Position numbers and translations under genes: made by a program
Shown: positions 33,746 to 43,760 of the stretch, in pieces
Layout of the letters: the number at the start of each line of letters is the position of its first letter
Position numbering within the stretch: the stretch's first letter is position 1
Notes under the pieces: model-generated
The model's database searches: none
What the model was told of the DNA's origin: nothing
What the model saw: the letters and a program-made list of their open reading frames with translations, nothing else
NCBI RefSeq assembly: GCF_002355435.1
Contig: NZ_AP017313.1
Location: 6,014,001-6,078,000 of the forward strand
Origin: Mucilaginibacter gotjawali
GTDB lineage: Bacteria; Bacteroidota; Bacteroidia; Sphingobacteriales; Sphingobacteriaceae
DNA length: 64,000 nt
Direction: 5' to 3'

Positions 33746-35338
33746 TCAAAACACAGTATCCTCTATAACATCTGCATGAAAAGGATAATCTGTAGTAGAA
33801 TGTAAACCACGACTTTCTTTACGCATCATCGCCGATTTAACTACCAGGAACGATACCTGGATCAAATTTCTTAACTCGCAAAGCTTTACAGACAGTTTGG
33901 TCTTTTTGTAAAAATCTTCAGTTTCTTCATACAATAAACCTAAACGGCGCATGGCACGTTCCAGCCTGAAATCTGAGCGGACAATCCCCACATAATCATT
34001 CATCACTTTTTGCATTTCGCGCACGTTATGGGTTACGAGGATATCTTCATTAGATAGCTGCACCCCTTTTTCATCCCAATCAGGTATATTTTCAGGAATT
34101 GTTATATCCTTAAATTGCATTATAGCATCCTCATAGATCCGGTGAGCAAATACCAGCGCTTCTAACAAAGAATTTGACGCTAAGCGGTTAGCACCATGTA
34201 AACCGGTAGATGAACACTCACCGCAGGCATACAACCTTAGTAAGGAAGAACGACCTACATGATCAACCATTACCCCACCACACATATAATGACAGGCAGG
34301 CGCCACGGGGATCATATCTTTCGTCATGTCAATGCCTATCTCCAGGCATTTGGCATAAATATTTGGAAAATGTTTTAAAATATCTTTTTTACTGCGATGC
34401 CTTATATCCAGGTAAACAAAATCTTCTCCTGATTTTTTCATCTCCGCATCGATTGCCCTTGCCGTTATATCCCTGGGCGCTAACGATTTACGCTCATCAT
34501 ATTCCTGCATAAACTCTTCGCCATTGGTTCGTTTTAAAATACCACCAAAACCACGTACCGCTTCCGAAATTAAAAATGAAGGATATTCGCCCGGGTTATA
34601 TAAAGCTGTAGGATGGAACTGGATAAATTCCATATTCCTTACTTTACCCTTAGCCCTGTAAACCATAGCTACCCCATCGCCGGTTGCTATGGTTGGATTT
34701 GTCGTAATTGAATATATATGCCCGGCACCACCTGAAGCCATCACTGTCACCTTTGAAAGAATCTTTTCAACATTCTTGGTATGGTTATTAAAGGCATAGA
34801 TACCATAGCAGGTGATATCTGTTGTTGATTTACCTACCAACACTCCTAAATGGTGCTGGGTAATTAAATCAACAGCAAAATAATGGGTTAAAATCTCAAT
34901 ATTAGGATTATTATGGATCTGCTCCAATAACGACCTTTCTATCTCAAAACCGGTGATATCTTTATAATGCAGCACCCTGAATTCTGAGTGGCCACCTTCT
35001 TTAGCAAGATCATAAAGGCCATCATTTGTTTTATCAAAATTAGTCCCGTAATCAATAATTTCATTGATCCTGGCCGGACCTTCTTTTACAACTGCTTCTA
35101 CAACTTCTTTATCACAAAGCCCGTCACCCGAAATTAAAGTATCCTGTATATGCTTTTCGAAGGAATCATCCTTTTTATCAACAACTACGGCAACCCCGCC
35201 CTGGGCATACTTAGTGTTTGATTCGTCTTCATTAGATTTCGTAACTATCAGAACTTTACCATGTTTTGCCGCCTTAAGGGCAAAACTCAATCCCGCTATA
35301 CCTGATCCTACAACCAGGAAATCCACAGTTTTAGTCAT
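33746..35338 (-). CDS. nadB: L-aspartate oxidase NadB
   Basis: Oxidises L-aspartate to iminoaspartate in de novo NAD synthesis; NadA then makes quinolinate. A 530-aa flavoprotein with the FAD fold DFLVVGSGIAGLSFALKAA, the SNTKYAQGGVAVV loop, the active-site region MEFIQFHPTALYNPGEYPSFLISEAVRGFGG, and CGGVMVDHVGRS...ACGECSSTGLHGANRLASNSLLEALVF as in NadB and succinate dehydrogenase flavoproteins. The C-terminal helical domain is present. nadA is divergent across a 407-base AT-rich region. Confidence 0.96.
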   Translation of the reverse strand: MTKTVDFLVVGSGIAGLSFALKAAKHGKVLIVTKSNEDESNTKYAQGGVAVVVDKKDDSFEKHIQDTLISGDGLCDKEVVEAVVKEGPARINEIIDYGTNFDKTNDGLYDLAKEGGHSEFRVLHYKDITGFEIERSLLEQIHNNPNIEILTHYFAVDLITQHHLGVLVGKSTTDITCYGIYAFNNHTKNVEKILSKVTVMASGGAGHIYSITTNPTIATGDGVAMVYRAKGKVRNMEFIQFHPTALYNPGEYPSFLISEAVRGFGGILKRTNGEEFMQEYDERKSLAPRDITARAIDAEMKKSGEDFVYLDIRHRSKKDILKHFPNIYAKCLEIGIDMTKDMIPVAPACHYMCGGVMVDHVGRSSLLRLYACGECSSTGLHGANRLASNSLLEALVFAHRIYEDAIMQFKDITIPENIPDWDEKGVQLSNEDILVTHNVREMQKVMNDYVGIVRSDFRLERAMRRLGLLYEETEDFYKKTKLSVKLCELRNLIQVSFLVVKSAMMRKESRGLHSTTDYPFHADVIEDTVF

Positions 35339-35745
35339 AAATTTATTCGCTATGTAAACAATAACCGATGATGTTAATAACCGGTATAAAACATGTTAAT
35401 TTTGTGTAAACAAAAACCTAATAAGTAATTACCCCGTGGATAAACCCTATTTTTGCGCCTTATCTTATATATTTTTAACCGACTTTTGCGCAGCTAAACA
35501 GCCAAAGCTAACATTTTAGAAAGTAATAAAGTATTAACAAAAAAGTTTTTAAATTAAAAGTTGCTTATTAAATCCATCTTAAAATCAATTAAATAACATA
35601 AATAAAACAAAGATTTTCTGTGGAAAAGTAATTAGAAAAAATATAAAGGCTATTTTTAAAAACTAATTTTACACATAACTAACACACCAATAACAATAGG
35701 TTCTTTATACTTATAAAACTAATTGTTATTAATTGAATTGTTGAA
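35339..35745. other. AT-rich divergent nadB-nadA intergenic region
   Basis: No gene. Both promoters must lie here. By eye it is among the most AT-rich parts of the window. Several DnaA-box-like 9-mers differ by one base from TTATnCACA or its complement: CGTGGATAA at 35435-35443, TGTGGAAAA at 35619-35627 and TTTTACACA near 35667. TGTGTAAAC at 35403-35411 is a weaker match. This could be an origin-like region or simply a long AT-rich promoter. Confidence 0.4.
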
Positions 35746-36738
35746 ATGGATACCTTCGAAGAAATAAATGTGAAAGGTTTTGCGGATGAATTTATCGATC
35801 CGACCCTTGATCTTTTTGATGAAATTGAAAAGTTAAAAAAAGAAAAGAATGCTGTTATCCTTGCTCATTATTACCAGGAACCTGATATCCAGGATATCGC
35901 CGACTACATTGGCGATAGTTTGGGATTATCGCAGCAAGCAGCAAAAACTGATGCCGATATTATCGTTTTTGCCGGCGTTCATTTTATGGCCGAAACAGCC
36001 AAAATATTATCTCCTTCAAAAAAAGTTTTACTACCCGACATAAAAGCCGGCTGCTCGTTGGCCGACAGCTGCCCGCCCCACTTGTTCAGGAAATTTAAAG
36101 AACAATATCCCGATCACCTGGTGATCACTTACGTGAACTGCACAGCCGAACTGAAAGCCATGAGCGATATCGTTTGCACATCAAGCAATGCGGTTGGTAT
36201 TGTGGAGAGCTTGCCAAAAGACCAGAAGATCATCTTCGGTCCTGATAAAAACCTGGGGGCTTATGTAGCAAAAAAAACCGGAAGGAATCTGGTTTTATGG
36301 AACGGCGCCTGTATGGTACATGAGATTTTTTCGAGAGAGAAAATAACCAAACTGAAGGAACGTCACCCGGGCGCTAAACTGCTGGCACATCCTGAATGTG
36401 AAGATGCTATCCTGCAAATGGCTGATTATATTGGTTCGACCACAGGAATTTTAAAATATGCGTCAAAACACGGGGATAAAGAATTTATAGTAGCAACGGA
36501 ATCGGGCATTATTCACCAGATGGAAAAAGAAAATCCTGGTAAAACATTTATCCCGGCTCCGCCAAATAACAATTGCGCATGTAATGATTGCCCGCATATG
36601 AAAAGGAATACGCTTGAGAAATTATATCTGTGTTTGAAAAATGAGATGCCGGAAATTAGCGTACCGCAGGATATTATTGAAAAAGCCGTAAAACCAATTG
36701 AAAGAATGCTGGAGATCTCGGCCAGTTTGGGACTATAA
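35746..36738 (+). CDS. nadA: Quinolinate synthase NadA
   Basis: Condenses iminoaspartate with dihydroxyacetone phosphate. The 330-aa protein has AVILAHYYQEPDIQDIADYIGDSL at the start and the Cys ligands of the 4Fe-4S cluster in DIKAGCSLADSC, WNGACMVHE and the C-terminal NNNCACNDCPHMK. FAGVHFMAETAKIL and VATESGIIHQM are also diagnostic. Divergent from nadB. Confidence 0.97.
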   Translation: MDTFEEINVKGFADEFIDPTLDLFDEIEKLKKEKNAVILAHYYQEPDIQDIADYIGDSLGLSQQAAKTDADIIVFAGVHFMAETAKILSPSKKVLLPDIKAGCSLADSCPPHLFRKFKEQYPDHLVITYVNCTAELKAMSDIVCTSSNAVGIVESLPKDQKIIFGPDKNLGAYVAKKTGRNLVLWNGACMVHEIFSREKITKLKERHPGAKLLAHPECEDAILQMADYIGSTTGILKYASKHGDKEFIVATESGIIHQMEKENPGKTFIPAPPNNNCACNDCPHMKRNTLEKLYLCLKNEMPEISVPQDIIEKAVKPIERMLEISASLGL

Positions 36739-36910
36739 ATTTGAGATTTCACCTATTTTTTGTTGATTTCACTGATGATAATGTGATTAAGAAGAAAAAG
36801 GCTAATTTCTCAAAAAAATTTCCCGCCTTCGGCGGTAGGGTGTTTCCGGGTTGCGCTTTTTAACGTCAGTCAGGGTAACTTGTTAACATTTACTTTTTAA
36901 AAAATAGATA

Positions 36911-37966
36911 ATGTCGTTGTTTGATAATAAAGAAAAAACAAATATTGAAGCTTTGGGCGAATTTGGCCTGATCAATTATTTGACTGAAAATATAAAAATT
37001 TCCCAAAAAAGTACAGTAAAAGGCGTTGGTGATGATGCTGCGGTACTTGATTTTGATGGAAAAAAGGTATTGGTTTCAACCGATATGTTGTTGGAAGGGA
37101 TTCATTTTGATTTGGCCTATACCCCATTGAAACATTTGGGTTATAAAGCGATACAGGTTAACCTGAGTGATATTTACGCGATGAATGGCATAGCCTCGCA
37201 GGTTACGGTGTCTATCGGGATCTCCAGTAAATTTCCGCTGGAAGCCGTGGAAGAATTGTATGAAGGCATTTACTTAGCCTGCGAAAAGTATAATGTGGAC
37301 CTGGTTGGAGGTGATACTTCCTCATCAAAACAAGGCCTGGTGATCAGCGTGACAGCGTTGGGTTATGCTGATGAGAAGGATATTGTGTACCGTAACGGCG
37401 CTGAAGAAGGTGATTTGATTTGTGTTTCGGGGGATTTGGGAGGAGCCTATACCGGGTTACAACTGCTGGAGCGTGAGAAGTTGATCTATTTGGAGAATCC
37501 CAATATTCAACCTGACCTGGAAGGAAAGGACTATATAGTTGAACGCCAGTTAAAGCCGGAGGCCCGCAGGGATGTAATAGAATTGCTGAAAGATATTGAG
37601 GTAAAACCGACAGCGATGATAGATGTATCCGACGGCCTGGCATCTGAATTATTGCATATCTGCAAACAAAGCAATAAAGGCTGTAATTTGTACGAGGAAA
37701 AAATTCCCATGGATCCCATGACTTTTGAAACGGCCCGCGAATTTAACCTTGACCCAACCGTTTGCGCCCTGAGTGGCGGCGAAGACTACGAGCTCCTGTT
37801 TACCGTTAAACAAGCCGACTACGACAAGATCAAGTTTAAAATGGATATCACCATTATCGGGTATATTACGGAGCCCTCAGCCGGCTGTAATTTAATAACC
37901 AAGGCAGGGAATAGCCATCCGTTGAAGGCGCAGGGATGGAATGCGTTTAGCCCCCCGGCGCCCTGA
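36911..37966 (+). CDS. thiL: Thiamine-monophosphate kinase ThiL
   Basis: Phosphorylates thiamine monophosphate to thiamine diphosphate. A 351-aa AIR-synthase-fold kinase: GVGDDAAVLDFDGKKVLVSTDMLLEGIHFDL, VNLSDIYAMNG, VDLVGGDTSSSKQGLVISVTALGY, VSGDLGGAYTGLQLL, DVSDGLASELLHIC and ALSGGEDYELLFTV are all present. Stands alone downstream of nadA. Confidence 0.96.
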   Translation: MSLFDNKEKTNIEALGEFGLINYLTENIKISQKSTVKGVGDDAAVLDFDGKKVLVSTDMLLEGIHFDLAYTPLKHLGYKAIQVNLSDIYAMNGIASQVTVSIGISSKFPLEAVEELYEGIYLACEKYNVDLVGGDTSSSKQGLVISVTALGYADEKDIVYRNGAEEGDLICVSGDLGGAYTGLQLLEREKLIYLENPNIQPDLEGKDYIVERQLKPEARRDVIELLKDIEVKPTAMIDVSDGLASELLHICKQSNKGCNLYEEKIPMDPMTFETAREFNLDPTVCALSGGEDYELLFTVKQADYDKIKFKMDITIIGYITEPSAGCNLITKAGNSHPLKAQGWNAFSPPAP

Positions 37967-38129
37967 AACGGGAGTTTTTGATGATAAATATTTTTAACCC
38001 GTTTTAATGTTGGTCGTTTTCGTGGCGGCCGCATGATTTAGGGTAGCCTCTACGAGGCAATATGGCGTGGTTGGTTTTTTTTCTACAAGGGGTTGAGCCT
38101 ATGGCTCATTTACATATTGTTAGTAGTAT

Positions 38130-38999
38130 TTACAAATTTCCGGATGTCCAGTTTGACCAATGATTAGTTGGTTTAAGCGTGGGTTTCCACAAAGACGTAT
38201 CCCGCTTCACAAGAATTTTGGCTAATAACTGATAAGTTTCTTGTGTGCTTGGCAGATTACCCGGTTTATAGACACTTTCAAAATGAAATTTCCCGATGGT
38301 CATTAGCTTGGGAATATTGGCTGGAATGTGTTCCCTTATTTCAGCGTCTGTCGCAGCTATGGTTGATGGGGCGGTTTCGCTTAAATACCGCACAATATCG
38401 CCAAAACCGATCAGTTTTTTTGGGTTGTCGTCACTGCGCGGAATAATGCCCAGGCGGGCGTATTTAGACAGATCGTGCTCTATCTTTACTTTCTTACCCC
38501 TGATATTTACTTCGTTTGCTAAGGGACTGATTAATTCAAATTGTTCGTAGTCTGAGCCTTTTTTATTACGAATCCTTTCATATTCGCCCCCGGAAATAAG
38601 GACAATATTGCTGGTATTTGTGATATAGTTTCTTTCGGGATATTTGTCCACAGGATAATTTATACAATTTCCGAAGTAATCTAATTCAATCTCAGCATCG
38701 CCGGCTCTATTTTGATACCCGCTTTTTTCAAAAACAATTGCCCACCGATTTTTGTCAGCGTACAAATGGATTCTGCTACCCGCTGTTACACAATATCCAT
38801 GTTCCAGATCGAGCATAAAATTGTACTTTATGTCCCCGCTGTTTCCAGGCGGATAAAAGTCATTGGGAACACCCCTAAAGGCCAGGTCCAACTGTTTAAG
38901 AATATCATCTTCAGTATAGGCTTTTTGAACACTCACCGGTTTGCAGTCGTTGAATAAAAGTATAGCAAGCGTAAAAATAAACGTGATAATCTTCATCAT
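38130..38999 (-). CDS. Hypothetical exported protein, possible lipoprotein
   Basis: A 289-aa protein with a hydrophobic N-terminus ending LLFNDCKPVS (possible lipidated Cys19). The body is mixed alpha/beta with DILKQLDLAFRGVPNDFYPPGN, LDLEHGYCVTAGSRIHLYADKNRWAIVFEKSGY and EIELDYFGNCINYP. The segment DLEHGYCVTAGSRIHLYAD...RWAIVFE resembles a Bacteroidota family of unknown function (possibly DUF7003), a guess from memory. No partner genes are evident. Confidence 0.7.
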   Translation of the reverse strand: MMKIITFIFTLAILLFNDCKPVSVQKAYTEDDILKQLDLAFRGVPNDFYPPGNSGDIKYNFMLDLEHGYCVTAGSRIHLYADKNRWAIVFEKSGYQNRAGDAEIELDYFGNCINYPVDKYPERNYITNTSNIVLISGGEYERIRNKKGSDYEQFELISPLANEVNIRGKKVKIEHDLSKYARLGIIPRSDDNPKKLIGFGDIVRYLSETAPSTIAATDAEIREHIPANIPKLMTIGKFHFESVYKPGNLPSTQETYQLLAKILVKRDTSLWKPTLKPTNHWSNWTSGNL

Positions 39000-39026
39000 A
39001 TAAAAATAGCATTAAGTAGCTTATTG

Positions 39027-40394
39027 CTACTCCTCCCCAATATATTTCTGATCCAATTGCTTATTGGCTTTTGCCCCAAGCCCCTTAATTTTTTCGGCGG
39101 TTTTGGTGAGGTTGCCATTGCCTTCGGTGAGTTTGCTGATGGCGCTATCGTAGGCGTTTTGGCTTAGTTTAATGTTTTTGCCGATGCCTTCCATGTCGCC
39201 CATAAAACCAACAAATTTGTCGTACATGGCGCCGCTTAAACGGGCAATTTCCAAAACATTGCGGTTTTGCCGTTCCTGTTTCCAGATGCTGGCGATGGTG
39301 CGCAGCGTTGCCAGTAAGGTAGATGGGCTAACAATTACCACCCGTTTATCCCAGGCATCACTGAATAATTCAGCATCAATTTGTACGGCAAAACTGAAGG
39401 AAGATTCTATCGGCACAAAAAGCAAAACAAAATCCGGCGAATTGATCTGGTACAGGTCGTGATAGTTTTTGGAAGATAGATTGAGCACGTGTCCGCGAAT
39501 AGATTCTACGTGTGCTTTCGAATAAAGTTTACGCTCGTCTTCGGTTTCAGCATTAACCAAACGCTCGTAAGCGATTAAAGACACTTTTGAGTCGATAATC
39601 AGGTGTTTCTCATCAGGAAGGTCTATGATAGCGTCAGGCTGCAGCCGGTTGCCCTGGGCATCGCTTAAACTGGCTTGCAGGCGGTATTCCCTGTCTTTCA
39701 CCAGGCCCGACCGTTCCAGCACCCGTTCCAGGATCACTTCTCCCCAATTACCCTGTTTTTTATTATCGCCCTTTAAGGCTTTGGTTAAATTCTGCGCCTC
39801 GTTGCTGATCGTTTGGTTTAACTCCATCAGTTGGGTGATCACGCCTTTCAGGGTATTGCGTTCCGCCGCTTCCATATTATAAACCTTTTCCACTTTTTCC
39901 TCAAACGCCCTGATGTTTTCTTTTAGGGGATTGAGCAGGATGTCCATACTGGTGCGGTTGGTCTCGATAAACTTTTGTGATTTTTCGTCCAGTAATTTAT
40001 TGGCGATATTTTGAAACTCCAGCTGGAATTTTTGCTGGATCTCCCTGATCGAGGCCTCCTGTTCAGCCAGGCGCTGGCGCTGGGCAATCAGTTGTTCTTC
40101 GGCTTTGGCCACGCGGTTCTTTTCAACAAGCAATTCCTGGTTAAGGCGGATGGTCAGATGATCATATCTTTCTCTTTCCTCCTGCAATTGGCGGTCTGCC
40201 TTATCCCGTTCCATGGTTAACCCGGCGGCGCGTTCTTCGGCTTTGGCCAGCAATATATTCAGGGAGGTATTGTCATTTTTTAAGCGTGATAATTCCTCTG
40301 CTGAAATGCCATTGGCCGACGCCGGTTTCTTTAAAAAAAGAAGCACCGCGATTAAAAGAATGACTATCGAAGAAATTAAAAGATACAGATCCAT
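39027..40394 (-). CDS. rmuC: DNA recombination protein RmuC homolog
   Basis: A 455-aa protein: N-terminal membrane anchor (LYLLISSIVILLIAVLLFL), a long coiled coil (about 30-135), then the nuclease-like RmuC domain with NWGEVILERVLERSGLVKDREYRLQ, RLQPDAIIDLPDEKHLIIDSKVSL, DFVLLFVPIESSFSFAVQID and VVIVSPSTLLATLRTIASIW. Thought to limit inversions or cleave structured DNA. Confidence 0.94.
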   Translation of the reverse strand: MDLYLLISSIVILLIAVLLFLKKPASANGISAEELSRLKNDNTSLNILLAKAEERAAGLTMERDKADRQLQEERERYDHLTIRLNQELLVEKNRVAKAEEQLIAQRQRLAEQEASIREIQQKFQLEFQNIANKLLDEKSQKFIETNRTSMDILLNPLKENIRAFEEKVEKVYNMEAAERNTLKGVITQLMELNQTISNEAQNLTKALKGDNKKQGNWGEVILERVLERSGLVKDREYRLQASLSDAQGNRLQPDAIIDLPDEKHLIIDSKVSLIAYERLVNAETEDERKLYSKAHVESIRGHVLNLSSKNYHDLYQINSPDFVLLFVPIESSFSFAVQIDAELFSDAWDKRVVIVSPSTLLATLRTIASIWKQERQNRNVLEIARLSGAMYDKFVGFMGDMEGIGKNIKLSQNAYDSAISKLTEGNGNLTKTAEKIKGLGAKANKQLDQKYIGEE

Positions 40395-40506
40395 TTTGAT
40401 AAAAATATTAGCAAAACGAAGGTAGAGAAAAGTTAGTAAAGTCCGAAAGTCAGTAAAGACCGGAAAGAAAAAACCGCTATAGTTTCCCCTTTAGGGGGTT
40501 AGGGGG

Positions 40507-40989
40507 CTATTGTACCCTTTCCACCCTCAACCCCACATCGCTTACTTCGCGCAACGGGTTATCCCGCATATTTTGCTCGATATAAAAAGTATAAACCCCT
40601 TTGGCCGGGAATTTATAATTGGAGCGAAAGGGCGCCTGGTAGGCGTATAAATCTCCTGACCCTTTACCCAGCCATTCACCTTCTTTATTGGCAAGTTTAA
40701 GCTCATAGCGGGTAACCTCAGTTTTTTTATCAGGATTAACCTGGGTGATCAGCACAAAAATATTGGAGTATTTATAATCCCCCGTAACCCTTAAATTCAT
40801 TTCCAGGTTATAGGGGATCTTTTCGTCATCAATCTTTACATCAAACCTAACCCGGTTGATATAGGTCCAGTTATGGTTTTCAACTTCGCTGCTTTTATCA
40901 ATAACAGCATTTTTATCGGTGCATGCCGCCACCGACAGTAAAACCGCTGTAGCGGCAAATGAAAAAAATATATTGATTACCCGTTTCAT
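40507..40989 (-). CDS. gldH: Gliding motility lipoprotein GldH
   Basis: A 160-aa lipoprotein (signal to VAAC, Cys23) matching GldH of the gliding/type IX secretion-associated set: ENHNWTYINRVRFDVKIDDEKIPYNLEMNLRVTGDYKYSNIFVLI and YTFYIEQNMRDNPLREVSDVGLRVE. It lies directly after ricT, whose stop is adjacent, a conserved Bacteroidota order (holB-ricT-gldH). Confidence 0.92.
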   Translation of the reverse strand: MKRVINIFFSFAATAVLLSVAACTDKNAVIDKSSEVENHNWTYINRVRFDVKIDDEKIPYNLEMNLRVTGDYKYSNIFVLITQVNPDKKTEVTRYELKLANKEGEWLGKGSGDLYAYQAPFRSNYKFPAKGVYTFYIEQNMRDNPLREVSDVGLRVERVQ

Positions 40990-42393
40990 TTATTCAGTTC
41001 CCGGCTGCGGCCCTTTGTTATTATCATTTCGCCTGTTTTTATTAGGCCTGAATTTCTTCTTTTTATTCGGATTAGGTGCTCCTTCCGGCCGTGGTGTACC
41101 TTCCGGTCTTGCTGCACCTTCAGGCCGCGGGCCCTGTGCTGCAACCGGCCTTTGTCCGGGTGTGCCGTTTGGACGCGGCCCATTGCCTGCCGGCCTGGGT
41201 GTGCTGCCTGATGCCTGCGCCGGACGTTGCCCGTTTTCACCGGCGCTACCGCCGGGCCGCTGGTTTTTATTCCGGTTCTTATTTTTGTTTTTGTTACGGT
41301 TGCGGTTTTCGTCCAGGCGGGTTAGGCTGTCCTGTCCAACAACATTTTCATAATCCAGCACTTTTACCGGTTTTGTTTCTATTTCAACTACCTCACCCAG
41401 ATCTGGCGGAATAATGCCTTCGCGGTTCATTTTCTGAACTTCCCGAACCCTGTCTAATGGCAGCGGGATCCATGATTCCTCCCGTGGATAGCTGAACCAC
41501 ATCAGCTTTTTAAATATATCCGTTTTTTGCAAACGCGCATCACCCTTTTCAGTTCTTAAAACATTCACATTATCGGGAATATATTTAAGCGCATCCATAT
41601 AAGTGTCCAGCTCGTAATTTAAACAGCACTTGAGTTTACCGCACTGGCCCGCAAGTTTTAGTGTATTTAACGATAGGTTTTGGTAACGTGCTGCAGAGGT
41701 GGATACTGTTTTAAAATCAGTAAGCCAGGTAGAGCAGCAAAGCTCGCGCCCGCATGACCCAATACCCCCCAGCCGGCTGGCTTCCTGGCGCATCCCGATC
41801 TGGCGCATTTCGATCCGGATCCGGAAAGTTTCCGCCATTTTTTTGATCAGTTCCCTGAAATCGACGCGGCCTTCGGCCGTATAATAAAACGTGGCTTTTG
41901 ATTTATCGCCCTGGTAGTCCACATCACTTAACTTCATGGATAAGTTAAGTTCCAGTGCAAGTTTCCTTGATTTGTGCATGGTTTCCCATTCCAGGTCTTT
42001 TGCGGCTTTCCACTTATCCACATCGGCAGGCGTAGCCTTGCGGTAGATCTTTTTGGCAACGTCGGCTTCTTTTACCCGGCGTTTAACCATCTGCATCCGC
42101 ACCAGTTCGCCAGTGATGGAAACATGGCCAATATCATAGCCACCGGTTGTTGTTTCAACCGCTACCAGTTCACCCGCCTCCAGGTAAATGTTATCATTAT
42201 TAAGGTAAAATTCTTTTCTTGATCCTTTAAATTTTACTTCAACAACGTTGAAAGGCTTATAATTTGTCGGCATATCCATATTGGACAGCCAATCGTAAAC
42301 ATCTAACTTGCTGCAGCCATTGGTGAGGCACGAGCCGTTACTTTTGCAGCCCGCCGGAGAACATCCCCCGGTTGAGCAACTTCCACATCCCAT
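40990..42393 (-). CDS. ricT: PSP1-domain protein, RicT-like
   Basis: A 467-aa protein. The N-terminus is Cys-rich (MGCGSCSTGGCSPAGCKSNGSC), the PSP1 domain spans about residues 80-250 (VDYQGDKSKATFYYTAEGRVDFRELIKKMAETFRIRIEMRQIGMRQEASRLGGIGSCGRELCC) and the C-terminus is a long Asn/Lys/Pro/Gly-rich low-complexity tail (about 360-467). RicT in Bacillus is part of an Fe-S RNA-maturation complex; the Cys here could hold a cluster. Between holB and gldH. Confidence 0.9.
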   Translation of the reverse strand: MGCGSCSTGGCSPAGCKSNGSCLTNGCSKLDVYDWLSNMDMPTNYKPFNVVEVKFKGSRKEFYLNNDNIYLEAGELVAVETTTGGYDIGHVSITGELVRMQMVKRRVKEADVAKKIYRKATPADVDKWKAAKDLEWETMHKSRKLALELNLSMKLSDVDYQGDKSKATFYYTAEGRVDFRELIKKMAETFRIRIEMRQIGMRQEASRLGGIGSCGRELCCSTWLTDFKTVSTSAARYQNLSLNTLKLAGQCGKLKCCLNYELDTYMDALKYIPDNVNVLRTEKGDARLQKTDIFKKLMWFSYPREESWIPLPLDRVREVQKMNREGIIPPDLGEVVEIETKPVKVLDYENVVGQDSLTRLDENRNRNKNKNKNRNKNQRPGGSAGENGQRPAQASGSTPRPAGNGPRPNGTPGQRPVAAQGPRPEGAARPEGTPRPEGAPNPNKKKKFRPNKNRRNDNNKGPQPGTE

Positions 42394-42408
42394 AATTAAT
42401 CTGGTATA

Positions 42409-43542
42409 TTAGGTGTCCGCTTTCTGGCGGATCGTTAAACTTATTAACTTAATAATCTGTAAAGATACATCTAAAAATAAAATTTTAGGGTTTGCATTTC
42501 GTTCTATATGATAGTGGGCTTTTTCAAGCTCGTTGATGATCCCCTGTGCCAGCGGAATACTCATGGCTTTGGCCATCCGTTGGGCGGTTTCCAGCTCGCC
42601 GGGCGGCAAGTGAACCAGGTTTTCAGCGCCCGATAAAAGGAGACAGCATTCGCGTAAAAAGTTGATCCCGTAACGCAAAAAATTCTTCTGATTTTCACGC
42701 CCCATTTTTGAAGCCTGGTCAACAAAACCGACGATTTCAATCCCTTTGTTCCCAAAACACAAGCGCAGCCATTGCACAAACTGGTTATGAAAACTATCGT
42801 TGCCATCCTGCAGCATGGCCAGCGCTTCGGTTAAATTGCCGTTGCTTAAATAGGCTATTTGTGCTGCCGCTTCGTCCGTCTGGTGATGTTTTTCAACCAG
42901 GAAATCTTTTATTTCATGATACCCTAATGCCGGAATTTTGATCAGTTGCGTACGCGAAAGGATGGTGTTTAAAATCTGGTCCTGGTTTTGGGCCACCAAT
43001 AAAAACAGGGTATTGGGCTGCGGCTCTTCAATAATTTTGAGCAGTGCATTGCCCTCCTTGTCTAAATATTCGGGCAGCCAGAGGATCAAAATTTTGTAGG
43101 CCGATTCAAAGGGTTTAAAGCTGAGTTTTTTGATGATCTGGTGGCATTCGGCAATGTTAATATTGGCCTGCTTGTTCTCCGCCTCCAAATATCCGCGCCA
43201 GGTATCCAAACTTAAATAAGGATTTGCGATAAAAGCTTCGCGCCATTGTTCGATAAAGGTAATAGCGGTATCATCCTTGTGTTTGGCAAAAAACGGGTAC
43301 GAGAAATGCAGGTCGGGGTGCATCAGTTTCTGGTACTTGCGGCAGGAAGAACATTCGCCGCAGGAATCCTCCGGCTGTTTATCTTCGCAGGATAAATATT
43401 GCGCGTAGGCAACAGCTAAAGCCAGGCTGCCCGAGCCCGCGGGGCCCAAAAACAACTGTGCATGACTCACCCGGTTTTCTTTTACCGAATTGATCAAACG
43501 TTGCTTTATGGCATCCTGTCCTACTATTTGCTTAAACTGCAT
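42409..43542 (-). CDS. holB: DNA polymerase III clamp-loader subunit delta prime
   Basis: A 377-aa AAA+-like clamp-loader subunit: FKQIVGQDAIKQRLINSVKENRVSHAQLFLGPAGSGSLALAVAYAQYL, the zinc module CEDKQPEDSCGECSSCRKYQ, then LIIWLPEYLDKEGNALLKIIEEPQPNTLFLLVAQNQDQILNTILSRTQ. The P-loop is degenerate (GPAGSGSLA lacks the Lys of GK[ST]), as expected for delta prime, which does not hydrolyse ATP. Upstream of ricT. Confidence 0.92.
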   Translation of the reverse strand: MQFKQIVGQDAIKQRLINSVKENRVSHAQLFLGPAGSGSLALAVAYAQYLSCEDKQPEDSCGECSSCRKYQKLMHPDLHFSYPFFAKHKDDTAITFIEQWREAFIANPYLSLDTWRGYLEAENKQANINIAECHQIIKKLSFKPFESAYKILILWLPEYLDKEGNALLKIIEEPQPNTLFLLVAQNQDQILNTILSRTQLIKIPALGYHEIKDFLVEKHHQTDEAAAQIAYLSNGNLTEALAMLQDGNDSFHNQFVQWLRLCFGNKGIEIVGFVDQASKMGRENQKNFLRYGINFLRECCLLLSGAENLVHLPPGELETAQRMAKAMSIPLAQGIINELEKAHYHIERNANPKILFLDVSLQIIKLISLTIRQKADT

Positions 43543-43560
43543 TGGTGCAAATTAGGGAAT

Positions 43561-43760
43561 AGATTTGAGATGTGAGATATGAGATGTGAGATTTTGCTTG
43601 CATAAGTTACGTTTAAAGCAAATTTTACGCAAGATGGTGTAATAATAAGCGGTTTAGGGCGCATTTTTGATTAATTCATTTACTTTTGAAGGATGTATCA
43701 ATTGGTTTTATTACTTGACGCCCGCGTCTCAAATCTCAAATCTCATATCTCACATCTCCT
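43561..43760. repeat. Heptad-repeat inverted repeat between divergent holB and ruvX
   Basis: The left arm (43563-43593) is TGAGATn repeated four times. The right arm (43727-43758) is the complementary set CTCAAAT, CTCAAAT, CTCATAT, CTCACAT, CTCCTAT, ending two bases before the ruvX start. The arms pair over about 30 bases with few mismatches. They flank a 135-base spacer. Because the genes diverge, this sits in promoter/leader territory. Confidence 0.8.

Noticed and set aside
37966..38006. Terminator after thiL (AAACGGG against CCCGTTT)
   Set aside because: Only seven base pairs with a 25-base loop; too weak.
43561..43760. Heptad inverted repeats as ordinary terminators
   Set aside because: This one and the related repeat at 20543-20798 lie between divergent genes, so termination cannot be the common function.
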